Shown one piece after another: positions 16,128-25,174 of a stretch of 64,000 nucleotides of DNA; positions within the stretch are counted from its first letter, which is position 1; each line of letters starts with the position of its first letter. The position numbers and the translations under genes were made by a program. Location: assembly GCA_024637295.1 (NCBI GenBank), contig JAGXFL010000009.1, forward strand, positions 1 through 64,000. Direction: 5' to 3'. A model generated the notes under the pieces. The model was not told the origin of the DNA and did no database searches. It saw nothing but the letters and a program-made list of their open reading frames with translations. This stretch comes from Sulfuricurvum sp. GTDB taxonomy: Bacteria > Campylobacterota > Campylobacteria > Campylobacterales > Sulfurimonadaceae.

Positions 16128-17135
16128 CTACTGGGTAGGTGTATCAGGATACAGAGGAAGTTCTAGCGAGACGGGTGTTTTCTTTTTGCTGGTTGATTTG
16201 GGACGCGGTTTTTTCGGTATTGCTTTTTTTCGGACATACATGGCGCGGTCAGCGGCTTTTATCAGTGAATCGGAGTCTGTAGCATCATCGGGATAGAGGG
16301 CGAGCCCAATACTTGCTTTGGCGGTTAATGAGGTTTCTGAATCAATGGTAATTGGTTCACTGATCGCAAACTCTATGGCTGTTCGAACCGATTGTATGTG
16401 ATCATCACTTTCGATGTCTTCAACAATAATGACGAACTCATCTCCTCCAAAGCGGCTGATGGTATCACTGTTGCGTAAGCACATCCGTAATGCAGATGCG
16501 ATTCCAATAAGGATTTTATCACCGGCTTCATGTCCGTAGCGGTCATTGATGAGTTTGAAATCGTTGAGGTCAATAAAATAGAGGGCTATTTTGGATTTGG
16601 AACGTTGCGCGCGATCAATGGCATGATGAAGTCGATCATCCATTACTGCACGGTTTGTGACTCCCGTGAGGGGATCGTGGCATGCTTGATGGGTCAGTGT
16701 TGAGACATGGGTTGTCAGTTCAGTAATATCGTGTGCTGTGCAGAGGATGCCTGGATGATCATGATCGATTCGGCTGTTGTGCCATTCGCAAAATATCTCT
16801 TTTTTACCTTTAGTCAGATTGAAGTTTTTGGAGTCACTTTTTCCCTCTTGCATGGCATGAAGCAGGGCGTTATGAACATGAGGATGGTCCTTCATCGGGA
16901 CGAGAAACTCAATGATATGTTGACCTATTGCCTCGGACGCTTCCCATCCAAAGGTCGCTTGTGCATTTGCATTCCACCCAATAATATTCCATTTTTCATC
17001 GAGTTCAATGAGTGCCACTGGGGAAGACTGAAAAAGAGTGAGGTATCGGTCATTGTTGTTTGCCGAAGAACGTTTGATCAAATAGATGATCCAAGCTGCA
17101 ATGACTGTAAAGACAAGGGCAATAATAAGGGTCAT
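16128..17135 (-). CDS. Membrane-bound PAS-GGDEF diguanylate cyclase
   Basis: A 335-aa protein: one N-terminal membrane helix (residues 1-20), a PAS domain (about 28-150, LFQSSPVALIELDEKWNIIG), a GGDEF domain (about 155-300) with intact SRFGGDEF, and a basic Lys/Pro-rich tail. An RxxD inhibitory site is not obvious by eye. It makes c-di-GMP from GTP in response to a PAS signal. It is the first of three GGDEF genes within 5.5 kb and is transcribed away from the large CBS-PAS-GGDEF-EAL gene. Confidence 0.9.
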   Translation of the reverse strand: MTLIIALVFTVIAAWIIYLIKRSSANNNDRYLTLFQSSPVALIELDEKWNIIGWNANAQATFGWEASEAIGQHIIEFLVPMKDHPHVHNALLHAMQEGKSDSKNFNLTKGKKEIFCEWHNSRIDHDHPGILCTAHDITELTTHVSTLTHQACHDPLTGVTNRAVMDDRLHHAIDRAQRSKSKIALYFIDLNDFKLINDRYGHEAGDKILIGIASALRMCLRNSDTISRFGGDEFVIIVEDIESDDHIQSVRTAIEFAISEPITIDSETSLTAKASIGLALYPDDATDSDSLIKAADRAMYVRKKAIPKKPRPKSTSKKKTPVSLELPLYPDTPTQ

Positions 17136-17317
17136 AGAGAGACTATTCTAAGGAGTATACGCATGGTACGTACAATAGTAATCCTGATAGATAAAAAAAT
17201 ACACAAACAGGAACTCATAATAACAGTAATACCCTACTTCCAGCAATTTAATGGATTATATAACGTTAAAAATAATTTCTTCATTAAAAAAAGTAATTTG
17301 TTTAGGTGTATTGGCAG

Positions 17318-17323
17318 TATAAT
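17318..17323 (+). promoter_or_regulatory. Probable -10 element of the CBS-PAS-GGDEF-EAL gene
   Basis: A perfect TATAAT (GCAGTATAATTTG) lies 40 bases before the ATG at 17363. Its position inside the longer open frame argues against the upstream start at 17306. Confidence 0.5.
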
Positions 17324-17362
17324 TTGATTATTGAAAGAGTGCAGTACCGCGAAAGGAAAGTA

Positions 17363-20227
17363 ATGAATCATACCAAACTAAAATCGGTGATCAGCTCAAA
17401 GGTCGTTACTTTGGCTCCTGACACATCGTTGGGTCATGCGCTGGAAACGATGGCTAAAAAATCGGTCAGTTCTCTCGTAATAGTCGATGATGTGGCACGT
17501 CCAATCGGAATTTTTACGGAGCATGATGCGTTAAAATGCATTGCGAATGATTGCCCTAAAGAGACTTTGTTGTCATCACTTATGAGCGATGGGGTAGTTA
17601 CAGCTTCTCTGGATGAGGACGTGCATGACGTGTACGCACTGATGTCAGCGAGAGGGTTTCGACATATTATTGTTGTTGATGAAAACGGGATATTGGCAGG
17701 ACTTGCGAGTCAGGGTGATTTTTTGCGTCATATCGGTTTGGAAAAATTTGTGAGATATAAAGTCACCAAAGAGGTGATGAACAAATCTTTGCTCATGATT
17801 GAGCACACACTGACACTCGAGGAATCAGCAAGACGAATGAATGAGCATGGTGTTGATTATGCGATTGTGGTGGATAATGATTTTCCCTCAGGGCTTATTA
17901 CTGAGCGAGATATTATGCTATGTATTGCCAAGGGGGGTGATCCAAAGTGCTTGGTAACTACCTGTTGGCATACGGACTACTTGACTATTCACGAGAATAC
18001 ACCTTTGCAAGACGCCGCCTCGATGATGGAAGTACATGGAATTCATCAATTGATTGTAGTGGATGATAACGAAAAATTTGTTGGTTTGTTAGGGCGAGAA
18101 GATGTCCTTCATTCAATTCATGGGAGATATTTTGAATATTTAATTAAACTCGTTGATGAGAAGAGTGCTGCGATGCATGAATTGACGGTTCAACAAAAAG
18201 TCTATGAAGAACAAGCAGTTTTTTTGCGAACGTTGATTAATACGATTCCGGATCTCATTTGGTTAAAAGACATAGAGGGGAATTATCTTGCGTGTAATCC
18301 AATGTTTGAGCGCTTTTTTGGGGCAAAAGAGGCTGATATCTTGTGCAAAACCGATTTTGATTTTGTAGATGCACAGCTGGCTCAGTTTTTCCGTGATAAT
18401 GACAATCTGGCGATGCAATCAGGCGGAGCACGAAAAAATGAAGAGTTTTTGACCTTTGCAGATGGTAGTTATGAAGGACTTTTTGATACGCTCAAAGTGC
18501 CCATGAAAGATACGAATGGCAATGTGATCGGTGTATTGGGTATCGCACGAGATGTCAGTGAACGAAAAGCTAAAGAAGAAGAGATCCAACAAGTTCAAGA
18601 ACTTTCTCATGTAGGGACATGGGAATGGGACATCTTGCAGGATGTATTTAGCGGAAGCGATGAAACTTATCGCATATTTTCACTTTCTGCGGGAGAAACA
18701 ATCTCATTGGAAGAGTTGCTTTTGATGGTGGTCTCTGAAGACAAGGAAGTCTTTCAGCAAGAGATGCAAAAAATGCTTTCAGGTCAGGTCCCTGATTTTT
18801 CATATCGGATCATGGATAGATTTGGTAATCTAAAATGGATTGAATCGAGTGCAACCGCTTTTTTTGATGAGAACAATCAGCCCTATAAAGCTGCAGGGAT
18901 GACACGGGATATTACAGAACGTATGTTGCACGAGCAGAAGCTAGAAAAATTGGCCAATAACGATATCTTGACGGGGCTTGCAAACCGTCCTTTTTTGTTG
19001 TCACATTTGAAGCATTCGCTTGAAAAAGCATCGAGAGACAATCAGATGCTTGCTCTTTTGATGTTTGATCTGGATCGTTTTAAAGATGTCAATGACAGTT
19101 TTGGGCACAAAGCAGGAGACGAATTACTTATCAATGTTGCAGCGCGACTTACAGATCGTATGCGAGAGGGAGATTTGATCGCTCGATTAGGTGGGGATGA
19201 GTTTGCACTTGTCTTGGACAATCTAAAACATGTCGAGGATGCGGGACGTATTGCGGAAGAGATGATTGGTGCTTTGGGTGCTGAGTATCAATTGGAGGGT
19301 GGTGTCAGCGTGCATGTAGGTGCAAGTGTCGGAATCGTTATTTCACCCAATCATGGGAAAATGGCTGAGGAGTTGCTACAGTTTGCTGATGCAGCGTTGT
19401 ATCGGGCGAAAGATGAGGGGAGAGGGACCTTTCGTTATTATACCGATGAGCTTACTGAGGCCGCACGAAAGCGTGTGCAGTGTGAGACACAGCTGCGCCG
19501 TGCAATCCAAAACAATGAGTTTGAAGTGTATTACCAACCGCAAGTGCACATGGCGACCGGACGTATTGTGGGAGCAGAGGCTCTGGTGCGATGGAATGAT
19601 CCGGTGAGAGGGATTGTCTCTCCTACTCTTTTTATCCCTTTGGCGGAAGAGACGGGTTTGATCGGCGCTATTGGTGAATGGGTTTTAAATGAAACATGCC
19701 GTCAGGGAAAGATATGGATGGATGCCGGATATCGATTAACGTTGGCAGTCAATGTCTCAGCCCATCAAATGCGCCATCAGGATATTCCATATATGGTGGA
19801 TAATGCACTTAAGCGTAGTGGTTACAAGGCAGAACATTTGGAGTTGGAACTCACTGAGAGTGCCCTAATGGATCGGGAAGAGGAGCTTGTAGAAGTTTTG
19901 CATATACTCAGAGCACGAGGGATTCGTCTGGCGATCGATGATTTTGGAACGGGATACTCATCTCTTTCGTATTTGAAACGGTTTCCGATCGATGTATTGA
20001 AAATTGACAAGAGCTTCGTAGATGATATTCCCTTTGAAGAGGACGACATGGCGATCGTCACGGCAATCATCGCGATGGGGAAGGCGCTGGGATTTCAGAT
20101 CTTGGCTGAGGGGACTGAGCGACAAGAGCAGATTGATTTTCTTATGGAACGTGGATGTACGATGTATCAGGGGTTCTTTAAGAGTCGGCCTGTCCCAGCC
20201 GCAGAGTTTGAAAAACTGTTGAGTTAA
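17363..20227 (+). CDS. CBS-PAS-GGDEF-EAL c-di-GMP enzyme
   Basis: A multidomain protein of about 954 aa without membrane segments. Order: four CBS motifs as two Bateman modules (residues about 1-250; SLVIVDDVARPIGIFTEHD and DYAIVVDNDFPSGLITERD), two PAS/PAC domains (about 285-405 and 410-535), GGDEF (about 545-700) with intact ARLGGDEFAL, and EAL (about 715-950) with AEALVRW and DDFGTGYSSLSYLK. Both catalytic signatures look intact, so it could make or degrade c-di-GMP. CBS domains usually bind adenine nucleotides, suggesting an energy or nucleotide input. AAAGGAAAG precedes the ATG at 17363. Confidence 0.92.
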   Translation: MNHTKLKSVISSKVVTLAPDTSLGHALETMAKKSVSSLVIVDDVARPIGIFTEHDALKCIANDCPKETLLSSLMSDGVVTASLDEDVHDVYALMSARGFRHIIVVDENGILAGLASQGDFLRHIGLEKFVRYKVTKEVMNKSLLMIEHTLTLEESARRMNEHGVDYAIVVDNDFPSGLITERDIMLCIAKGGDPKCLVTTCWHTDYLTIHENTPLQDAASMMEVHGIHQLIVVDDNEKFVGLLGREDVLHSIHGRYFEYLIKLVDEKSAAMHELTVQQKVYEEQAVFLRTLINTIPDLIWLKDIEGNYLACNPMFERFFGAKEADILCKTDFDFVDAQLAQFFRDNDNLAMQSGGARKNEEFLTFADGSYEGLFDTLKVPMKDTNGNVIGVLGIARDVSERKAKEEEIQQVQELSHVGTWEWDILQDVFSGSDETYRIFSLSAGETISLEELLLMVVSEDKEVFQQEMQKMLSGQVPDFSYRIMDRFGNLKWIESSATAFFDENNQPYKAAGMTRDITERMLHEQKLEKLANNDILTGLANRPFLLSHLKHSLEKASRDNQMLALLMFDLDRFKDVNDSFGHKAGDELLINVAARLTDRMREGDLIARLGGDEFALVLDNLKHVEDAGRIAEEMIGALGAEYQLEGGVSVHVGASVGIVISPNHGKMAEELLQFADAALYRAKDEGRGTFRYYTDELTEAARKRVQCETQLRRAIQNNEFEVYYQPQVHMATGRIVGAEALVRWNDPVRGIVSPTLFIPLAEETGLIGAIGEWVLNETCRQGKIWMDAGYRLTLAVNVSAHQMRHQDIPYMVDNALKRSGYKAEHLELELTESALMDREEELVEVLHILRARGIRLAIDDFGTGYSSLSYLKRFPIDVLKIDKSFVDDIPFEEDDMAIVTAIIAMGKALGFQILAEGTERQEQIDFLMERGCTMYQGFFKSRPVPAAEFEKLLS

Positions 20228-20236
20228 GAAAGGGTT

Positions 20237-21514
20237 TTATTCTACTCGATTGCGACCATTGTTTTTTGCTGCATACATTTTCATGTCGGCAGAGGCAAGA
20301 TAGCCGTTGATACGCTCTTCGGTAAGGGGAACGGATGAATCGTGGGTTATAGTATAAACCCCTACGCTTAGCGTATAGTGGATGATATTATTTTCATAAA
20401 TAACTTCCTGTACTCTAGAGGCTTTGCATAATAGATTGCCTAGAGTATATGCAGAAGATTCGCTGGTGGATGGTAAAATAATCAAAAATTCTTCCCCGCC
20501 AAAACGGAAGAGATAGTCGGATTGACGAAAGGTCGTACGCAGTAGATCGGCAAAATTTTCCAATACGGCATCGCCGGCAAGATGGCCATAAGTGTCGTTG
20601 ATTTTTTTAAAGTAATCCAAATCACACATTATGAGAGAGAGCTCTTGCCCTGTAGTTTGAGAGATTTCAAGCTGATTGGTGAGTACTTTGTTGAGCAAAC
20701 GCCGTGAGAGTAGATCGGTGAGTGGATCTTTTGAGCTGACCTCTATCTCGTTGAGAATCGCGATCTCATTGCCAATTTCCAACGAGGTATAATCGATACG
20801 CTGCATAAAGTGGATGAGTGTGGCGGATTTGGTATCGTTTGCACGTAGGTAGTTGATGAGATTCGCCGCTAAATCGTGTAGGTTGACGTGGAGGTTTTCA
20901 ATCACTTTAAAGTGATCGTTGGAAATTAGATAGGTGAACGTTGTAGCATGGAGCCATTTTCCAAAATCACAGTGTGTATGGCGCAGTTCTGGGTAGTTTT
21001 CCTCTTTGACATGTTGGATAAAATCGATGAGCTTGAGCATCCATTTGAGATGACTTTCATAGTGAATCAGTAATTTTTTGTCAAAAAGTTCGGAGATACG
21101 TGCGAGACGATGGGTGACTTTTTGGTGTAGTTGATCCAAGTAATGGGCTAGATACAGAGATTCAATTTGTTTTTCATAGATGGAAAAATGGTGATCGACC
21201 ATAGCGAGATCGTCAAATTTTTTTTCTTTGATCAACGTCCCAAGCAGTTGACGCGTTACGGTGATGAGTTCTCCGTAAACGAATAAATAGGGAATATCAT
21301 GCTCGATGGTGTGGGCTATCATCGCGTTGACATTTTTCTGGATTTCTTGAGGAGAGCTAGACACGAGTAATGATGCGAAGAGCTTTTTGTGCTGTGCTAT
21401 CGCATCGGTATAGAGATAATGGTGTGTATCGGTCAGGTCGTAGTGGTCGATATTGATACAAAAGTTTTCAACACATTCTTGAATGGCAGGAAAATAATGT
21501 TCAATAGGATACAT
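20237..21514 (-). CDS. Diguanylate cyclase with CZB zinc-sensor domain
   Basis: A 425-aa soluble protein. Residues about 1-145 are helical and unassigned. A CZB-like domain follows (about 150-255), with HLKWML around His155 and the signature HTHCDFGKWLH containing Cys182; such domains bind zinc through three His and one Cys. A GGDEF domain (about 262-425) has an intact RFGGEEF and DLDYFKKINDTYGH. The combination resembles E. coli DgcZ (YdeH), in which zinc binding inhibits c-di-GMP synthesis. CTGGAG precedes the ATG. Zinc control here is inferred from the motif. Confidence 0.87.
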   Translation of the reverse strand: MYPIEHYFPAIQECVENFCINIDHYDLTDTHHYLYTDAIAQHKKLFASLLVSSSPQEIQKNVNAMIAHTIEHDIPYLFVYGELITVTRQLLGTLIKEKKFDDLAMVDHHFSIYEKQIESLYLAHYLDQLHQKVTHRLARISELFDKKLLIHYESHLKWMLKLIDFIQHVKEENYPELRHTHCDFGKWLHATTFTYLISNDHFKVIENLHVNLHDLAANLINYLRANDTKSATLIHFMQRIDYTSLEIGNEIAILNEIEVSSKDPLTDLLSRRLLNKVLTNQLEISQTTGQELSLIMCDLDYFKKINDTYGHLAGDAVLENFADLLRTTFRQSDYLFRFGGEEFLIILPSTSESSAYTLGNLLCKASRVQEVIYENNIIHYTLSVGVYTITHDSSVPLTEERINGYLASADMKMYAAKNNGRNRVE

Positions 21515-21552
21515 GCAACACTCCAGTCGTCGTGCGAATCTTTCTGCAGTTC

Positions 21553-21558
21553 ATTGTA
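21553..21558 (-). promoter_or_regulatory. Possible -10 element of the CZB-GGDEF gene
   Basis: On the minus strand GCTACAATG gives TACAAT, one mismatch to TATAAT, 39 bases before the ATG at 21514. Confidence 0.35.
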
Positions 21559-21577
21559 GCGAAAAAACAAGACAATA

Positions 21578-22354
21578 TTATTTAAACCACTCCATAATCC
21601 CCATAACGATTTCGACACCGATGAGGACGATGATGATCCACTCTAAAAATTCACTTCGCTTATGATTGATGAGGTCCATGACGAGTAGGACATCCTCTTT
21701 GATCTGAGAGAGTTTTGAGAGGGCGATCTCATGTCGATCATACAGCTCTAAGACAAATGCAAGACGGTTGTACAGTGCTTCTGCCTGAGCATCATCCCAT
21801 AAAATATTGGGCTTGTCTAATAGCAGCAGATTACTGACCATGTCGTGCCGTGTAAGGGCCAGCTGTTTGGTGAATTTGAGTAAATGGGAGCGTCGTGTCA
21901 TTGAAAAAGCGTGGATGGATTCTACAATACGGCGACTGCGAGAGAAAAGCATATCAAGGCGGTGTTCATACGTTTCGAGCCCGACACTTTGGGAGATGGC
22001 GAGGGCGATAATATTGAGACTGATGATGGAGGTCTCTTTGAGGGTGATCGCTTCATTCGTCACACTAAATGGGCTTGTTAAAGTGGGATCAATCAGGAGC
22101 GGATAATCTTGATAGGGATGAGAACGTTCATCATCCGTATGCAAGATAATCCCCAATTTATCCAAAGCATCCAATATCTCTTTTTTTTCTTCGCCGATCA
22201 GTGTCAGAACTTTGAAGGGTGAAAGAACAACATGCAGTTTGTGATTGAGACCGTAGTAGCCATTTTCAAATCCCTTGGTTAAAGCGATGTCAAGTGCGTA
22301 CTCGATTTTAGCATGGGAGAGGGGCTGATCAAGATAGAGGGCTAGAAGATTCAT
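21578..22354 (-). CDS. RMD1/YagE-family (DUF155) membrane protein
   Basis: A 258-aa protein with the DUF155/RMD1 C-terminal signature: a long amphipathic helix (FVLELYDRHEIALSKLSQIK) followed by a charged segment and one C-terminal membrane helix (FLEWIIIVLIGVEIVMGIME). Relatives occur in yeast mitochondria (RMD1, RMD8, RRG/RMND1) and many bacteria; the bacterial role is not defined. AAGGTCTCAC precedes the ATG. It is transcribed from its own TATAAT and not obviously tied to neighbours. Confidence 0.8.
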   Translation of the reverse strand: MNLLALYLDQPLSHAKIEYALDIALTKGFENGYYGLNHKLHVVLSPFKVLTLIGEEKKEILDALDKLGIILHTDDERSHPYQDYPLLIDPTLTSPFSVTNEAITLKETSIISLNIIALAISQSVGLETYEHRLDMLFSRSRRIVESIHAFSMTRRSHLLKFTKQLALTRHDMVSNLLLLDKPNILWDDAQAEALYNRLAFVLELYDRHEIALSKLSQIKEDVLLVMDLINHKRSEFLEWIIIVLIGVEIVMGIMEWFK

Positions 22355-22380
22355 GTGAGACCTTCAAATGTGTTTTGTTG

Positions 22381-22386
22381 ATTATA
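22381..22386 (-). promoter_or_regulatory. Probable -10 element of the RMD1-family gene
   Basis: On the minus strand GCTATAATCAAC gives a perfect TATAAT 27 bases before the ATG at 22354. Confidence 0.45.
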
Positions 22387-22412
22387 GCATGCGATGATTA
22401 CAAAAGGGGCGA

Positions 22413-23297
22413 TTATTTGCGTCCGATGATATCAAAAATATTGATCCCATCAGGGAGTTTAGCCGCACCGTCACGAAAGCTGCGCGTGTGGGCGATAAGA
22501 CGTTTGAAATGTTTGCGCAGATGAAAAGCATCAGGGACGTTGGGGCGAAACCAGTCTCCTTTGGCGCTAAAGAGCCAGTCGATTCCTGATTTGATGTCCA
22601 GTAGGGTGTAGTTGTCGGTTTGAATAAGGTACTGTATTTGACGGGCCCAGCTCATAACATCAAACGGTTCTTCAAATTGCGGATCCACAGATGCCAAACG
22701 GCGTATAAAATACTGTGCCATCTCAAATTGTTCTGATGAGGGCTTGCTCTCTTCGATTTGTGAAGCGCTGGCTAGGGCTGGAACATTGGAGGAGAGCGAT
22801 CGGCGAATCCAGCGTTCAAATTCGGCATGCCAGTCAAAAGAACGGCGGTTTTCACTGCGGTGATAAAGATTGAAGTCATCAAAAAGCTCACGGCGAAGAC
22901 CTTCACGGTCACATGCTTCCAGCGCGTAGACATGCAGCTCCTGAAAGGCTTCATTGGAAAGATTGAGATAATGGTTGTTATCGCTGTATTGGGTTGTGTT
23001 GGCAACTAAAACAGCGCTGCTTTGAAGGGTCTGGATCGGTTCCATCACATAAAGAATCATAACGCCCTCGGCTGTTTTTTCACGAATGGTTTTGAGTATT
23101 TTTTTGGCGACCAATGCATCGAGGGCATGGACCACCTCGGGGGTGCTATGGCGTAAAGATTGTGCTAAAAAAGAGGCGCTTAAAGGTTTGGATTTTTCTC
23201 CCCAACTAAAGCTGTGGCGAACGATCAGCGGAAGGAGCGCACGCTCCAAAAGTGTTAGGTCTTCACGATCAATTAGGCTAATGGGGAGGGTGATCAT
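22413..23297 (-). CDS. Winged-helix protein resembling phage replication protein O
   Basis: A 294-aa protein. Residues about 10-80 look like the N-terminal winged helix of phage O-type replication proteins (RALLPLIVRHSFSWGEKSKP, then LSASFLAQSLRHSTPEVVHA, then a LVAKKIL wing). A central segment (residues about 150-170, SFDWHAEFERWIRR) resembles the W-x-x-F-x-x-W-I pattern of DnaT-like ssDNA-binding domains. The C-terminal third is helical (DIKSGIDWLFSAKGDWFRP). It overlaps the upstream helical-protein gene by 4 bases and is probably co-expressed with it. No phage genes surround it, so a chromosomal replication or restart role is possible; this is inference. Confidence 0.55.
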   Translation of the reverse strand: MITLPISLIDREDLTLLERALLPLIVRHSFSWGEKSKPLSASFLAQSLRHSTPEVVHALDALVAKKILKTIREKTAEGVMILYVMEPIQTLQSSAVLVANTTQYSDNNHYLNLSNEAFQELHVYALEACDREGLRRELFDDFNLYHRSENRRSFDWHAEFERWIRRSLSSNVPALASASQIEESKPSSEQFEMAQYFIRRLASVDPQFEEPFDVMSWARQIQYLIQTDNYTLLDIKSGIDWLFSAKGDWFRPNVPDAFHLRKHFKRLIAHTRSFRDGAAKLPDGINIFDIIGRK

Positions 23298-23899
23298 AAC
23301 CGTTTCATCCCAAGGGCTGCTTGGGTATTGTGTGCAATTTTTTGGGTATTAAGGGCACGTTCTCTCTCAATCAAAAGATCGGCGTATTCACGCTCGATAC
23401 GTGCTTCAAACAATCCTCTATCCAGAGAAACGTAGTCATAAATCCATCGTTTTGTGACGTTGCGAATAACATCAATGTCAAGTGTGTCAAGCAATAGTTG
23501 TTGAGAATCTGCACGTTTGATGGAGGTAAATTTGACGTTTTCAAAACGTGTCAGGGCGCTGAGCTGTGCATCACGCTCTTCCGTAATGCTTCGACGAAGA
23601 TCATACATCAGATTATAGAGCTTTTGGGTTCTCTCTTGAGCCTCTTTGGCTAGAGGTGAGAGCTGCTCTTCTAGGAGCTCTTGGGCGATGAGCGCGATTT
23701 TTTCAATTCCCGTTTTGAAGGCAAGCGGACGCGTCGAGAGACGATTGAGAAAATCGCTATAGCGTGTAACACTGATGGGACGGATCAATTCATCAATATG
23801 AGAACGTAAAAAAACGTCCTCTTCTATTTTGAAATAATTCATCAATGAACTGACAAACTGTCCACGAATCTGGTCATCGGTAGGGGTAAAATGTTCCAT
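23294..23899 (-). CDS. Helical protein of unknown function, partner of the O-like protein
   Basis: A protein of about 201 aa, nearly all helical and charged, without membrane segments from the chosen start. The frame is open up to 23947, but the N-terminal extension is a hydrophobic stretch unlike the rest; the ATG at 23899 (MEHFTPTDDQIRG) gives a soluble protein. No clear ribosome-binding site precedes either. The middle (LLEEQLSPLAKEAQERTQKL) is likely coiled coil. Its stop overlaps the start of the replication-O-like gene, so the two probably act together. I do not recognise the family. Confidence 0.5.
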   Translation of the reverse strand: MEHFTPTDDQIRGQFVSSLMNYFKIEEDVFLRSHIDELIRPISVTRYSDFLNRLSTRPLAFKTGIEKIALIAQELLEEQLSPLAKEAQERTQKLYNLMYDLRRSITEERDAQLSALTRFENVKFTSIKRADSQQLLLDTLDIDVIRNVTKRWIYDYVSLDRGLFEARIEREYADLLIERERALNTQKIAHNTQAALGMKRL

Positions 23900-24015
23900 G
23901 AAAAAGTGTAACATGTTCAGGCAAAAGATGAGATTAAAAAGATACAAGCAAAATTGAGTTTTTTTAATTCAAAATTTCGCTAAAATACTATGGGCGTTAT
24001 GGATGATGCCTAGAT

Positions 24016-25155
24016 ATGCTCATAAAGAGGCTCCCTGTGTTAACCATAAATTCTACAGTAATCCCTCATGGAGACGAAGATCTCGGGGATAATCTCTTAT
24101 ATTACGATTACAATATCGATCATTTGCTCTCGCTTGGTACCAAAGGTCTCACAATGGAGGATGAAGCTTATGTGAGTGCTTTTCGTTCGTTTGAGGGTGA
24201 AGTGTATGAAAACTATATTTACGAAAAACTACTGCGTTATGCCGCAAATGAACCTCAGATCAAACAGTTTATTATCAAAGGCCCTCATAAGCAACGTACC
24301 CATGCACAAAGTGATGCGCTTTCGGTAAGCTGGAAAGGGCAGATTATCTATCGTGCCCGACACAAAGAGATCGGGGAGTTTGACGGACTGCTTTTTACCG
24401 ATAAGGAACTCTATTTTGTAGAGATGACATTGGTCAAATCGGTCAGTAATCTCAAAAAACGTCTTCGAAAAAAACGGGCATTACTTGAGGTCCTTTTTCC
24501 ACGCTACAACGTCAAGGCGTTATTGGTTCTTAATGAAGGGGCAACGGGAACATCGGAGCTGCCTGAGTATGCGAGTGTATGGATGACGCAACCTTACAGT
24601 GCGCGTCATATCTTGGAGAGTTTGAGCAGCAGAGCTCCACGGGCTGAGATGGTACGCATACAAAGTGACAAAATTGCCCATGCGGATGATCTGAAAGTCG
24701 CGGCATTTAAATATTACAGCACTTTGACATGGATGATGCGCTCCTTACGTAATGGCGGTAACCCTGTTAACTGGGATTTTTTTCGCAGAGCTGCGACACA
24801 ACGTTATCACGATATTTACACAAAGGTGTACGTCGGATACATGAGTATTGACGATTTTAAAATACTGGCCCCTGCGATCTCATTTGAGGGAAGTAATGCA
24901 AAACGAGCCATCGTTGCGATTGAAAAAGATCACTCAGGCGGTTATTTTCTCACCTATTTTGTACGTCATTCCGGAAAAAAACTGGACAATGTGACCATCA
25001 CAGAAGGGAATGCTCGAGCGATTAAGAAAGATCCGCTTGGGATCACTCTCACTGAGATGAATCATCTAGATAAAGCGATGGATGAGAGTTTTCATCTCAC
25101 ATTGGATCAATTGTATGAGATCCAAAAAACGCTCAGTACGATTACCCATAAATAA
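24016..25155 (+). CDS. Protein with a PD-(D/E)XK nuclease-like core
   Basis: A 379-aa soluble protein. Residues about 55-175 follow the order of a PD-(D/E)XK fold: a helix with acidic residues (FEGEVYENYIYEKLLR), then EIGEFDGLLFTDKELYFVEM with Asp and Glu, then TLVKS with Lys, then a long basic helix and a strand (NVKALLVL). The E-x-T-x-x-K spacing departs from the usual E-x-K. The second half (about 200-379) is unassigned. The start may instead be a GTG at 24037, which has AGAGG ahead of it. It is transcribed divergently from the replication-O-like pair. Nuclease activity is not established. Confidence 0.5.
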   Translation: MLIKRLPVLTINSTVIPHGDEDLGDNLLYYDYNIDHLLSLGTKGLTMEDEAYVSAFRSFEGEVYENYIYEKLLRYAANEPQIKQFIIKGPHKQRTHAQSDALSVSWKGQIIYRARHKEIGEFDGLLFTDKELYFVEMTLVKSVSNLKKRLRKKRALLEVLFPRYNVKALLVLNEGATGTSELPEYASVWMTQPYSARHILESLSSRAPRAEMVRIQSDKIAHADDLKVAAFKYYSTLTWMMRSLRNGGNPVNWDFFRRAATQRYHDIYTKVYVGYMSIDDFKILAPAISFEGSNAKRAIVAIEKDHSGGYFLTYFVRHSGKKLDNVTITEGNARAIKKDPLGITLTEMNHLDKAMDESFHLTLDQLYEIQKTLSTITHK

Positions 25156-25174
25156 CCGATTTATTACAGTACCA

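Noticed and set aside
17306-17362. Longer start of the CBS-PAS-GGDEF-EAL gene
   Set aside because: The extension contains the TATAAT and no ribosome-binding site; the ATG at 17363 has AAAGGAAAG.
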